From NCBI GenBank assembly GCA_007115705.1, contig QXEO01000143.1, positions 4,199,434 to 4,263,433 on the forward strand: a stretch of DNA of 64,000 nucleotides. The letters run 5' to 3'. Of this stretch, positions 33,203 to 44,995 are shown in pieces. The translations under genes and the position numbers were made by a program. Positions within the stretch are counted from its first letter, which is position 1. Every line of letters begins with the position of its first letter. The notes below the pieces were generated by a model, which saw nothing but the letters and a program-made list of their open reading frames with translations, did not search any database and was not told the DNA's origin. This DNA is from Dactylis glomerata. Taxonomy: Eukaryota; Streptophyta; Magnoliopsida; Poales; Poaceae.

Positions 33203-36200
33203 AACTCGTGCTCGTCCTCGAGTAGGTAAGTGATAATAAAACAATAACTTTTGAGGTGATATGCACCAACACAATCTTGATCAACGATGTAAAGCATTGA
33301 GTGCTGAGATCAAAGTACTCTAAACATGGGCATAAAAGACATAATCTTGACAATAAAACTTAGCAACCATGTTATAACATGAAAAGTAACACAAACAAAA
33401 GATCATGAGTAATAATGCATTGAAAGTCAAGTGTGTGTTTTGAGCATATAGAAAAACATAGCAAAGTGGTTTTCAGCTTGTCCTTCATGGAGTAGCAAAA
33501 CATAAATGCATAGGACACCTTCAAGTTTAAGAGGGTGACTAGATACAAATAATTTAAGACCAAGCAAAACCATAATCATGAATCAATCAGTAATAAATAT
33601 CGGGACTATGCACATTATACTCAGAATGACAACTATGCTCTCTTAGACGGTGCATAAAGGTAGAAGGTGAAGACTCAACATAAAGGTAAAAGAAAGGCCC
33701 TTCGCAGAGGGAAGTAGGGATTGCAAGTTTTATAAACCTCCAAAAATTATGATACTTACTAGCTTTGAGCTCTCATTGCCCCCATCATACGCATCTTGAA
33801 TGGTTAGGGTAAATGCGAGTACAAATATGAGGCATATGCTTAACAAATCATAAGTTGAAAATCTCATGTCCCGTGAATACGAATATCCAAACCTCATGCT
33901 ACTCGACTTAGGTCCCAAGCAAGTTCTTGTCATTGTAAGCATACATGTATCATTGAGAATGCCAACAGGGTACCTCTTGCCCGATGACATGGAAACAAGC
34001 CCACATCAAAATGAAAATACAAACAGACAATGGACACCTCGACATATCTTTTATTTACCATTGGTATAGCTTTTTATTTTGAGATGGGTCGTCGAATGTC
34101 CACTACGGGCATGCTGTAAATTTCCACCATGAATGATGCATGGCTTAGATTAGCGGCCCAGGCATTTCTCTAACACATATACAAACTCTATGAGCTCACA
34201 AGTTTCCAACTTATTTCATATCGCTAGGTATCCATAAACAAAAGATCATAATATCAACTAAATAAGAGTAAGTGCAATGTTGAAAGCGTGCCCCATGACA
34301 GCATGGCTGAGCTAACTTCCAACTTACAACTTGCAAGCATAACATCAACATAAGAGAGCCACAATGGTCAAATTTATTAAGAGTAAGAAAGTAAATGTGC
34401 CGTCAGCTTCGTGAGAGCTTTACTGACTAATTTTCACATAACAAAAATTAAATTTGAAGGATAGATAAAAGCAAGACGAATGTACTTGGAATAGCAAATT
34501 GCTAATAGGTATATATGGTGGACATTGATGGCGTGTAGATGTCCGCCCAGTTGGGAACCCCAATAGGAAGGTATGATGAGCACAACAACAAGTCTTCCTT
34601 CAGTATGAAACCAAGGTTTATCGAACCAGTAGGAGAAAGAACCAACTTCCGAAGGTTGATGCTCGCTAGCTTTGCGACAGCTCCATACAATTTATATATG
34701 GCGCCTCATCCAGGGCGTAGCTTTGCACCAGCAGCAATGTGGAACCTGCACACAACACAACCATGTACTTTGCCCCAACTTACAGTGAGGTTGTCAATCT
34801 CACCGGTTCACTATAAACAAAGGATTAAGCGTATCGAGTAGTAAAAGGTAATAGTTTGCAAGAATGTAAATAAAGCGAGTAAATGGTAAATGGTAATAAC
34901 AGTGCAAAACAATGGACCGGGGTCCACAGTTCACTAGTGGTGTCTCTCCATAAGGTAAATAACATGCTGGGTAAACAAATTACAGTTGGGCAATTGAGAG
35001 AATAAAGCAAGCATACAAATGTCATGAGGATCACTATGAGATTCACTTGGGCATTACAACATAATACATAGACCGTAATCCAACTGCATCTATGACTAAT
35101 AATCCACCCGCCGGATGTCATCCGAGCAACCGTTGGGTATTAAGTTGCAAGCAACAGATTATCGCCTTAAGCAAAGTGTGTAATGTAAACAATACAAATG
35201 TCCTTGAACACAAGATTATTGTTTTCTCCCTAGTAGCAACAGCACATCTATAACCTTAGAGGTTTCTGTCACTCTCCCAGATTACTAGAGGCATGAACCC
35301 ACTATCGAGCATAAATACTCCCTCTTGGAGTCACTAGCATCTACTCGGCCAAGATATCTACTAGCAACGGAGAGCATGCAAGATCATAAACAACATAGAG
35401 ATAACATAAAGATAATAATTCTGCAAATCAACTTGACATAGTATCAATATTCATCAGATCCCAACAAACACAACATGTAGAATTACACAATGATGATCTT
35501 GATCATGATAGGTAGCTCACAAGATCTAAACATGAAGCACATGGAGGAGATGACAACCATCTAGCTACTGCTATGGACCCATAGTCCAAGGTAGACTACT
35601 CACACATCACTCCGGAGGCAGGCATGGTGATGAAGAAGGCCTCCGACGGTGATTCCTCTCTCCGGCAGGTTGTCGGGAAGAGCTTCTGGACCCTCCTGAT
35701 CTCGCGTCGACGATGGCAGCGGTTGCAGTATGTTTCATGGAAATTGATTGGGGTCCTTTAGGTTTTCTCGTCGAGGGGAATATATAGGCAGAAGGGCGGC
35801 GTCAGAAGGTGGACCAGGGGCCCACACCAGGCCCTGGCATGGCCAGGGCGTGGCCCGCGCCATGGGGGGGTGTGGCCGCCCTCTGGCTCCCCTTCGTCTC
35901 AGATTTGGACTTCGTCTCGTGTCGGGAAAAATAGGAACTTTGGCATTTGTTTCGTCCAATTCCAAGAATATTTCTAAGGTAGCTTTTCTGAAACACAAAA
36001 ACAGCACAAAACTGGGAACTGGCACTGTGGCATCTCGTTAATAGGTTAGTTCTGGAAAATGCATAAAAACGCCACGAAGTGTAACAAAACACAAAGCAAA
36101 TGGTGTATAAACAAGCATGGAGCATCAAAAATTATAGATACGTTTGAGGACGTATCAGACACATTGGAAAACTTTTGTTTTTGGGAGTTGGATGCACGAG

Positions 36201-37720
36201 TAGAGCTCATACTCAGTACATATGAAGGCTAGCAATAGACTGGGAGCGACCAACTAAGAGAGCAATAACGGCCATAATCATGCATAGCGAGAAAACATTA
36301 TTAACCAAAGCATAAAGTGGTATCACAAGTCAAAAACCAAATGATCATAGAGGCTTTAGGCGACTTGTTAAAGTCAAACATGGTGTAAGCATGCGCAAAG
36401 TCAACCCAAATAAAGCATCAAAGGAGAATACCATAATAATATGCTCCCATATAATAAAAACAACACATGATTCTTTCAAAGACACATTAAGCAATCTCAG
36501 TCATTTCAGACAAGTCATGCTATAGCAAAAACTACTAAGCATACTATCAAAATAACATCAAGCATGACATGCAAAAGTCTAAGCCACAGTCTAAACAAGC
36601 TCCCATTTGTACCACTATAGGCATGAAAGTTTTTTCTCTTTTCCAACACCAATCAACCTTTTTGCATCAACTTTTAAAGATGAAAACCATAATAGACCAG
36701 AGGTCTAAATGCACCTTGATACAAAGAAATAACAAGTTCTGAACAAAAATCAAGGCGAAAAACAAAAGCTAAACGCAGTACTAGAAAAAGAGAACACTCA
36801 TTGAATGAAAAGAGTAAAAACTAGAGTGTTCTTGGCAATGAAAAACGGAGTAAGCCTCTCTCCAAAACAAACATGATGTGATCCAACCATTTATTACAGC
36901 AAACAAAACAAAATAAAACTGAAAGCAAAAATAAAGATGCTCCAAGAAAAATGCATAGAATACGAAGCAATAAAAATATAGTGTCTTGAAAGGTGACCTG
37001 ATATTTGTCGATGTAGAAGGGGTGCCTCGGGGCATCCCCAAGCTTTGACGCTTGTACTTCTTGGATATTTCTTGGAGTGACATGGGCATCCCCAAGCTTG
37101 AGATTTTGTCTATACTTCATCTCATCTCATCATTCTCCTTTCCCTACACTTGAAAACTTCCTTCATACAAAACTTCACACAATTCTATTAGCAACATTAG
37201 TGTAAGCACGATAGTAAATCCACCTTTTTGGTTCAGTTTCAACTCAAGTACAACACAAATTAACACATAAGCTACTGTAGCAACTGGCTCAAAAAGTTCT
37301 GTGATCAGAAGAACTCAAAAAAAGAAAGAGATCAAGAAGCAAATGCAAATAATGGCAGAAATCTATCAAAACAGAACAGCTGGTAAAGATCATTTTTTTT
37401 GCAAATCGTTTGTTGCTCAAATCGAAAAGTGCAAAACTAATGAAAGTTAGACAATAACCTGGGGCATATGCACAAGAAATCGTAGATCAAAAAGACGTTC
37501 TGAGAATTTTCACAAATTTTTACGGTACAGCGCATAAATCTGTTTTAGGACAGCAACTTCCCCAAATCTTACCTTCCTCCAATTAGAGGTTCTTCTTGGC
37601 ACAAAAACGAAATAGAAATGATAAGGAGAGGTCATTACAGTAGTAATAACTTCCAAAACTCAACAAAAAGAAAAAGTACTGAAAAGAAAACATTGGGTTA
37701 TCTCCCAAGAGTGCTTTTCT
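33203..37720 (-). other. W 3' noncoding region (interrupted by a solo LTR)
   Basis: No ORF of note. It is collinear with 46683-49570 (minus) and with the reverse complement of 55560-58445, so it is a conserved 3' module of the family. The solo LTR at 34526-36157 splits it. Confidence 0.7.
34526..36157 (-). mobile_element. Solo gypsy LTR (1632 bp) within W
   Basis: TGATGGCGTG to GGACGTATCA, flanked by gacat (34521-34525) and gacac (36158-36162), one mismatch. The uninterrupted sequence is visible at 48010-48020. One extra G sits in the terminal stem-loop (GTTTGAGGACG). Confidence 0.88.
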
Positions 37721-38489
37721 TTATCGCCTTTGAGCTAGGCGCAGTAATTTGAGAAGATGCTCACATAAGCGCCGGAAAGAACTTGAAACAAGAGAGAGCA
37801 TCAAAAAGAAAACATGAAACACTTTTAAATCCAAACCACTTCCTATGAAAAAGATTCTTGTAAAGAGACAAGTCATGAAAGCACCAAGCAACAAACATAG
37901 GAAAGAAAACAAGTGCAACATCAAAACTTTCAACATAAAGAGGGGAAACTTAATATTATTGAGATGCATAAAACCATGTTTCCCTCTCTCATAATAACTT
38001 TCAGTAGCATCATGAATTGAATTAAGAATAGAACTATCACATAAAACATTCTTATCATGAGCCGCATGCATAAAAGAATTAATACTCCCCACATGAACAT
38101 AGTCATTCTCATCACCGTAATCTTCAAAAATAGGAGGCATATTGTAATCATACCTTGTTTTCTCCTCAATAGTAGGTGGACTAAAAATATCATACTCATC
38201 ATTGTAATCATCATAAGCAATAGAATAGCTATCTTCCAAAGTGTGTTCTCTTGCAAAAATATCATAATTGGAAGGAACATGGATAGCACTAATAGTACAA
38301 CAATTATTAACCTCATAATTTTCAGAATTGGTACCAAAGAGATTTTCAATATCAAAAGTAGTGTGCTTTTCCCAATCATGATCACTGCTATAGGTAATAG
38401 GCATAGGAACATCATCGAGTTCAGACTCATCAAAAACTATAATAGGAGCAACATGCTTAGGGGAAGATACCGTTTCCTCTCTCCTTTTA

Positions 38490-38513
38490 CTCATCATCAT
38501 CATCATCATCATC
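38490..38513. repeat. Trinucleotide microsatellite (ATC/GAT)
   Basis: About seven tandem ATC units lie inside the W ORF, at its frameshift position. Confidence 0.8.
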
Positions 38514-38811
38514 TTCTTCTTTTCTTATCTTTAAGAGGGAGAGGCTTGAAAGGAAGCTTCTCCAGATACCCCGGTTTATTGACAGAAATGATAGAGGAAA
38601 CTTTGGAGGATTCCTCCTTCGCATTAATAAGAAGAAAACACATATTAGTCCTGTCATATTTTGGTAAAGCCTCATCTTTTATAACATTTTGTATGTAAGT
38701 ATTTGTGTGGCAATTATCAAAATGATAAAGATGGAAACCTTGAAGGAAACTATCCATATCAAAAGCACTCATATCTACCAAAGAAGTTTTCCTTGATAAC
38801 TCTTCACACCC

Positions 38812-40324
38812 TGATACGTCCATTTTGCATCACTATTTTGTATCATAATTTACTGTTATTCATTGACATATTTCATATTTAGAGATGATACTTATGTTGT
38901 TTCCTCTGTTTCTACATGTTTGATGATCATTGGAGGATTTGCTGCCGGAGTCAGGATTCTGCTGGAAAAGGACCGTCAAGACACCATATTTTGGAAGATC
39001 AGGAAAATTCCAGAAAAATATCAGAAAATTATATTTTACCAGAAGACTCCGGAAGCCAGAAGGAGAAGGAGAGAGGAGCCTAGGGGGCAGCCTCACGCAC
39101 AGGGGGCGCGGCCTGGCCCCTAGACCACGCCGGCCCTGTGTGAGGGCGCCCTGGCCCACTCCAGGTCTCGCCCCTTCGCGTACTTCATCGTCCCCGAAAA
39201 CCTAAGTCAGGGGGGGGTCAGAGATAGACACAGCCACCTCTGCGGGGCAGAAAACACCAGAGAGAGAAAAGCTCTCTGGCAGGCAGAAATCTGCCGGGGA
39301 AATTCCTTCCCGGAGAGGGGAGATCGTCGCAATCGTCATCACCATCGCACCGGACTTCATCGGGATCATCATCATCATCATCTCCATCACCAGCACCTTC
39401 ATCTCCACCATCACCACGCCATACCGCTGTAACATCTTGAGTTGGATCTTGTTATATTCTTAGGGGAAACTTTCCCGGTGTTGATTACTCTTGTAGTTGA
39501 TGCTATTGAGTGGAACCGTTGAATTAAGGTTTATGTTCAGATTGTTATTTACCATTATTTCACCTCTGATCATGATCCATATGATGTCTTGTGAGTAGTT
39601 CATTTAGTTCTTGAGGACATGGGAGAAGTCAAGATGTTAGTAGTGAATTATTGTTGAGACATCTTTAATGGTTTGATATTGTTGTGGTGCTATTTCACTA
39701 GTGGTGTCATGTGAACGTCGACTACATGATACTTCACCATTCATGGGCCTAGTGAGATGCATTGTGTATTTGGCTACCAATTGTGGGGTTGCTGGAGTGA
39801 CAGAAACCTAAACCTCCATTGGGAAACCATTGCACCAGGAAGCGTAGGATCTTAGAGTTTCAGGCTATGGTTAGATTTATCTTAATTACTTTCTTGTATT
39901 TGTGGATGCTTGCAAGGGGTATAATCACAAGTGTGTATTTATCCTAGTAAGGGTAGTGCGCTAGCACAGGTTCACCCCCATAACACTTATCAAACCAATA
40001 AAGACTATTTAGCGGCATGAAGCGAAAGCTCTTGACAGAAACTCCCATGTGTCCTCGAGAACGTTTGGTTATTATAAGTTACACAACCGGCTTGTCCTTT
40101 GCTGAAGAAAGGATTGGGCCACTCGCTGCAATTGTTACTACTGTCTTTTATTTACTCGCACTTTATTTATTTGCACTACCAAATACTCCTGAAAACCCGT
40201 TTGCTAGTATTTACAGTGAAGCCTTGATCAAAACCACTAGTCAACACCTTCTGCTCCTCGTTGGGTTCGACAGTCTTATTTATCGAAAGTACTACGATAC
40301 ACCCCCTATACTTGTGGGTCATCA
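38812..40324 (+). mobile_element. Solo LTR of a different gypsy family (1513 bp), TSD CACCC
   Basis: TGATACGTCCATTTTGCATC at 38812 to CTTGTGGGTCATCA at 40324, flanked by CACCC at 38807-38811 and 40325-40329. Beyond TGATACGT it shares little with the other LTRs. It interrupts the W ORF; the reading frame closes again when the insert is removed. Confidence 0.92.
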
Positions 40325-41844
40325 CACCCCAAAAATAAAGTAAGCTCATCATACTGATTGGGAGTGATCATGTCATCACAATACAAACTTGCAGTACTCA
40401 TTGGATTAGAAAGGCTACTATCATAGCTTGAACATTGGAAATTGAAATAACCCACTTTATAGCAAAGTTCACAAATAAAAGGATAGAGGGCACAAACCTT
40501 TTCACCGAGCTTATTTAGAGCTCTGTCCCACATTCTAGTTTCTTCATTCCTGTGGTGGATACAATATTCTTCTTTGACGTGACTCTTTTCACAAGGTCTA
40601 AGTGCTCCACAAAAATTTACATGCTTATAAGAAATAGTACTTTCAGAAGTTTGAGCATGCTTATTGCAATCATTAATAACAATTTCACTTTCCATGCAAG
40701 TGTCTTTAAAAGGTTCATGATACACGTCCCAATTTCCTTTAGGAACATTAATATGAGAAGCAAAGGCTCTATAAAAATCAACCATAATTTGAGGATCAAG
40801 ACCATATTTAGCACTAAGCTCTTGAAAATCAGCAGTTTCAACGAAAGACTTAATGCAATCATACTCATAGTTTATACCTGATTCTTTACCTTTGTAACAA
40901 TCCTAATCTTTGATATTGCTTTGAATCATTTCAAGCAGATCCCACTTGGCGTCAACCTCCTTGCTTGTGAAAGACCCCTCAAAATAGGCATCTAGATAGT
41001 TCTTGTAATGTCCTAAAAGCCTTGCATAAAAATTATTAATAAAAATCTTAACGGGGAGCTCATGAATGGGACACTTGAGCATTAGTGACTTAAATCTTCC
41101 CCACGCTTGGGCAATGCTTTCTCCATCATGAGGATGAAAATTATAAATATAATTCCTATATTTATGAATCTCACTAGAAGGATAGAATTTAGAATAAAAG
41201 AGAGGTACAATTTCCTCCTAGCTAATAGATCGGCCATCCTTCAGCGTCTTATACCATTCCGCGGCTCTGCCCTTTAGTGATAAAGAGAATAGCTTCCTCT
41301 TAACCTGACTTGTTGAAATACCTGCACACTTGAACAACTCGTATAATTCATGTATAAAGAGCAAATGCTCACCAGGATGAACAGTTCCATCCCCTAAATA
41401 GCAGTTATTCATAACACGTTCAACAATTTTCATAGGTATTTTAAAAGGATGAGGATCACAAACATCATTAGAATTATCACATATGGGAGATAAAATACCA
41501 TCAGAGCAAATTTTCTCCACTAAAGCTGGGGAACTAAAAATATCATGCTTATTAAAATCGGCTTCCCCAAGCTTAGACTTTTCTTTAGCATTAGCAATAA
41601 CGGTGTTCAAAGAATTCATAGAAATAACATTGCTATTAGCATGCGAATAAAGCTCCAAAGGTTTTTCAATTTTCTCTTCAAACACTTCACGTCCTAACTT
41701 AGGAAAAATACTATAAAGCTCTTTGTTTTCCATTAAGCCTAACTAGTGAAAATAAAAACAAGAAACAAAAAGATATAATTGCAGAATCTAAAGGAAATAA
41801 ATTCAAGTACTCACACACGAGGATGTGAGTACCTTTTACCTTAC

Positions 41845-41862
41845 CTCCCTAGCAACGGCGCC
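41845..41862 (-). other. W primer binding site (tRNA-Asp type)
   Basis: The minus strand reads TGGCGCCGTTGCTAGGGA, two mismatches from the tRNA-Asp complement. It lies 11 nt from the LTR. Confidence 0.8.
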
Positions 41863-41873
41863 AGAAAAGAGCT

Positions 41874-43304
41874 TGATGTCTATGAACGCTTCTATTCTTG
41901 TAGACAGTGTTGGGCCTCCAAGTGCAGAGGTTTGTAGAACAACAGCAAGTTTCCCTTAAGTGGATCACCCAAGGTTTATCGAACTCAGGGAGGAAGAGGT
42001 CAAAGGTATCCCTCTCAAACAACCCTGCTATTATGATACAAGAAGTCTCTTGTGTCCCCAACACACCCAATACACTTGTCAGATGTATAGGTGCACTAGT
42101 TCGGCGAAGAGATAGTGAAATACAAGTAATATGGATGATTATAAGTAGTAAATGCAATCCAAAATAAATATCGCTGCGAGCAAACATGTAACAGAACTGA
42201 ATGTAAACGGTGTTTCAATGCTTAGAAACAAGGCCTAGGGATCATACTTTCACTAATGGACACTCTAAAAAAAGATAACATAATTGAACACATAAATATG
42301 TATCTTCACTCTGCTACTCTAAACTATTCTCTGATGGATAACGAACACTGATCATGTGTAGGGCTACAAAGCACTCCTCAAAGTTCGCATTTCCCCAAAA
42401 CTAGATTGCCCCGCACTATCACATTGAGCGTATTAGATGGTTCCAACAAACACCAACAATTCATAGAGACACTAACCAAAGAGACACACATAATGCGCAC
42501 ACTGTCATCCTTCACATCATGGTACAACGTGTCTCCAGAGATTACAATAATAAAGCACGGGAGTAGCATAGTATATGAAGAACAATATCTACCAATTCAA
42601 CTAGATACAAAACTCATGATCACATATAGATCACATCATGGGAGAGAGAGGTGAACCACATAGCTACCGGTAGAGCCCTCAGCCCCGGGAGAACTACTCC
42701 CTCCTCATCATAGGAGACAACAACGTCGATGGAGATGGTGGTGAAGTCAATGGAGACGGCGATGGAGGCGATGGAGTCGATGGAGACGGCTCTGAGGGCA
42801 CTTCCCCATCCTGGCAAGGTGCCGAAACAGAGACTTCTATCCCCTGAAATTGGTCTTCGACGGCAGCAGGGCTGCAGAACTTTACTAGGAGAAACACCGA
42901 CTGATTTAGGGTTTTCGCGTCGGAGACCTTTTATAGGCGGAAGGGTGATGTCAGAGGGCAGCCAGGGGCCCCACACCTGGTGGTGGCGTGGCGAGGGGGC
43001 ACCCGCACCACCCTATGGTGTGCCAGCCTCCTGGCCCCCCTCCGGCTCTCCTTCGGACTTCGTCTCATGTCAGGAAAAATAAGAGGTTCGGGCTTTGTTT
43101 CGTCCAATTCCGAGAATATTTCCTGTGTAACTTTTCTGAAACACAAAAACAGCAGAAAACAGGGAACTGGCACTGTGGCATCTCGTTAATAGGTTAGTTT
43201 AGGAAAACGCATAAAAATGCCACGAAGTGTAAACAAAACACAAAGCAATTGGTGTAAAACAAGCATGGAGCATAAAAAATTATAGATACGTTTGAGACGT
43301 ATCA
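41874..43304 (-). repeat. W 5' LTR (1431 bp)
   Basis: Collinear partner of 31759-33187 with TG...CA ends. Confidence 0.9.
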
Positions 43305-44190
43305 AGCTGCTCCATTGTTTGCTTGTTGGCTTGATAATGGTGCGTTGTTTGTGTTGCCCTTGTAGCCCTGTCTTCTTGCTTCGGCTTGCTTGTTTCCTGC
43401 CGCTTCCAGAAGTTTCAGGAACGTTTTGCAATCTTTCATTGCATGCCTGGACACTCTTTTTCTATCGACAAACGTGGACTGTATGTGACATGGTCCGTTT
43501 AACATATCGTCTGGTGATGGATTGTATTCCCTGGGTCCCTTGGACTGATACTTTTTGTTGTTGCTAGGGTCTTCTCTGCCGTAGCTACGGTATCCTGAGT
43601 TCATGCGGTCATCTCCTTGATAATTGTTGTCTTTGTATCCCGCGGATACTTGACTATGAGAGGCATAGTTGTCATAGTTGCGGGATCTTCTCCTTTGGCT
43701 GCCGTATTTGTTCCCCCTATTGTCTTCTGGTGATCGCGTCCTCTTGTTATTACATGCGTCTTCGCCATCTGCGAACCTATTTGCTATGTCCATCAAATCT
43801 GATACTGTCCTTGGTTTGATTCTGCCCATTTCTTCGACTAGGTCTCCTCGCCATAACCCAAGTGTGAAGGCATCGATTGCTCGCTCATCTGAGACTTCGA
43901 CTGCGGAGTTCTTGATGATGCTCCACCTTTAAATATATGCCCTAATGTCTCATTGTGTTGTTGTACGCAGGCTTTGACTTCTTCTATTGATGCTGGCCGT
44001 TTGTATGTTGATTTGAACTTGCTTGTAAATTTCTTTGTGAGTTCTTCCCAGCTTCTGATTGTCTCTCTTTCCAGCTTACTTAACCATGACCGAGCTGCGC
44101 CGGTGAGGTGGAGTTGTAGACTTTGCATTGCTATTTCCTTTGACCCTCCAAGTATTCTAACTGCTTGTAGATAATCTGAGAGCCATGATG
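43305..44190 (-). pseudogene. Tat-type gypsy gag, middle and C-terminal part
   Basis: Reading minus from 44190: SSWLSDYLQAVRILGGSKEI and LHLTGAARSWLSKLERETI are typical of the retrotransposon gag domain, followed by RSWEELTKKFTSKFKSTY. A frame change near 43836 leads to MGRIKPRTVSDLMDIANRFADG and an Arg/Asn/Tyr-rich RNA-binding tail to 43305. The ORF continues into the protease region left of W. Upstream it is cut by element A and resumes at 60108. Confidence 0.8.
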
Positions 44191-44195
44191 ATGGC

Positions 44196-44995
44196 TGATA
44201 CGTCTCCGACGTATCTATAATTTTTGATGCTCCATGCTTGTTTTTACACCATTTGCCTACTGTTTCGTTACATTTCGTGACACTTTTATGCATTTTCCGG
44301 AACTAACCTATTAACAAGTCGCCACAGTGCCAGTTCCTTTTTTTTTGCTGTTTTTGTGTTTCAGAAGTGATACACAGGAAATATTCTCAGAATTGGACGA
44401 AACAAGTTCCTGAAGTCTTATTTTTCCCGGAAGCTTCCAGAGATCCTAAGAGGAGACGGAGTGGGGCCAAAAGGGGGCCACACACCAGGGCGGCGCGGCC
44501 CAGGCCCTGGCCGCGCCCCCTACGTGTGAGACGACCTCGGTCCACTTCTGACGATGCCCCTTCGCCTATAAAGACCCCCTGACGGAAAAAACCTCAGTAC
44601 CCGATCAATTTTCCAGAACACATCGCGATCCGCTGTCGCCGTCGACCCGAAGATCAGGAGGGTCCAGAAGCTCTTCCCGGCACCCTGCCGGAGAGGGGAA
44701 TCGCCACCGGAGGTCTTCTTCATCGCCATGCTTGCCTCTGGAGCGATGAGTTTGTAGTCTACCTTGGACTATGGGTCCATAGCAGTAGCTAGATGGTTGT
44801 CTTCTCCACCATGTGCTTCATGTTTAGATCTCATGAGCTGCCCTACATGATTGAGATCACCGTTATGTAATTCTACATGTTTGGTTTGTTGGGATCCGAT
44901 GAATATTGGTGTTATGATTGAGTTGCTATACTGAAATATATCTTTTGTTATCTCTATGTTGTTTATGATCTTGCATGCTCTCCGTTGTTAGTAGC
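44196..44995 (+). repeat. A 5' LTR, first segment (800 bp)
   Basis: It starts with GATACGTCTCCGACGTATC after T, a perfect 7-bp stem with a 5-nt loop. TATAAAG at 44567-44573 is the probable promoter TATA. It ends with the TSD copy GTAGC (44991-44995) of element I. Confidence 0.92.
44567..44573 (+). promoter_or_regulatory. LTR promoter TATA box of element A
   Basis: TATAAAG follows a GC-rich stretch, about 370 nt from the LTR start. The same box is at 58832-58838 in the 3' LTR. Confidence 0.6.

Larger units (their letters stand above)
37721..41733 (-). pseudogene. W polyprotein: gag-like region fused to the ORFx acidic/membrane region, interrupted
   Basis: From ATG at 41733 (MENKELYSIFPKLG) the frame shows gag features (KLFSLSLKGRAAEWYKTL, AQAWGRFKSLMLKCP) with TAG stops near 41218 and 40902. 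A zinc-knuckle-like CELCYKVGYFNFQC follows at about 40425, with Tyr in place of the usual His. The frame crosses the solo LTR at 38812-40324 (…TLFLGC to EELSRK…), shifts at the A/G-rich tract beside (ATG)7 near 38513, then continues as an acidic region, the conserved HDATESYYERGK and two or three strongly hydrophobic stretches. It ends inside the 3' hairpin motif at 37721. Protease, RT and integrase are absent between gag and the last part. The tail may be env-like, as in Athila elements. Confidence 0.7.
31759..43304 (-). mobile_element. Non-autonomous Athila-type element W, with two nested solo LTRs
   Basis: LTRs at 31759-33187 and 41874-43304 (1429 and 1431 bp) run from TGATGTCTA to GACGTATCA. 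On the minus strand the order is 5' LTR (right), PBS (41862-41845), a gag-derived ORF fused to an acidic/membrane ORF (41733-37721), a long 3' noncoding region (37720-33203) and a polypurine tract at 33188-33202. The flanks are cgttg (31754-31758) and agctg (43305-43309), which match at only three of five positions. It has no protease, RT or integrase. LTR differences by hand count are about 80 (near 6%). Confidence 0.85.

Noticed and set aside
38487..38513. Possible YDD-like or acidic functional motif (poly-Asp) at the microsatellite
   Set aside because: The Asp run is the translation of a (GAT)n microsatellite. The YDD in nearby DYNDEYD lacks any reverse transcriptase context.
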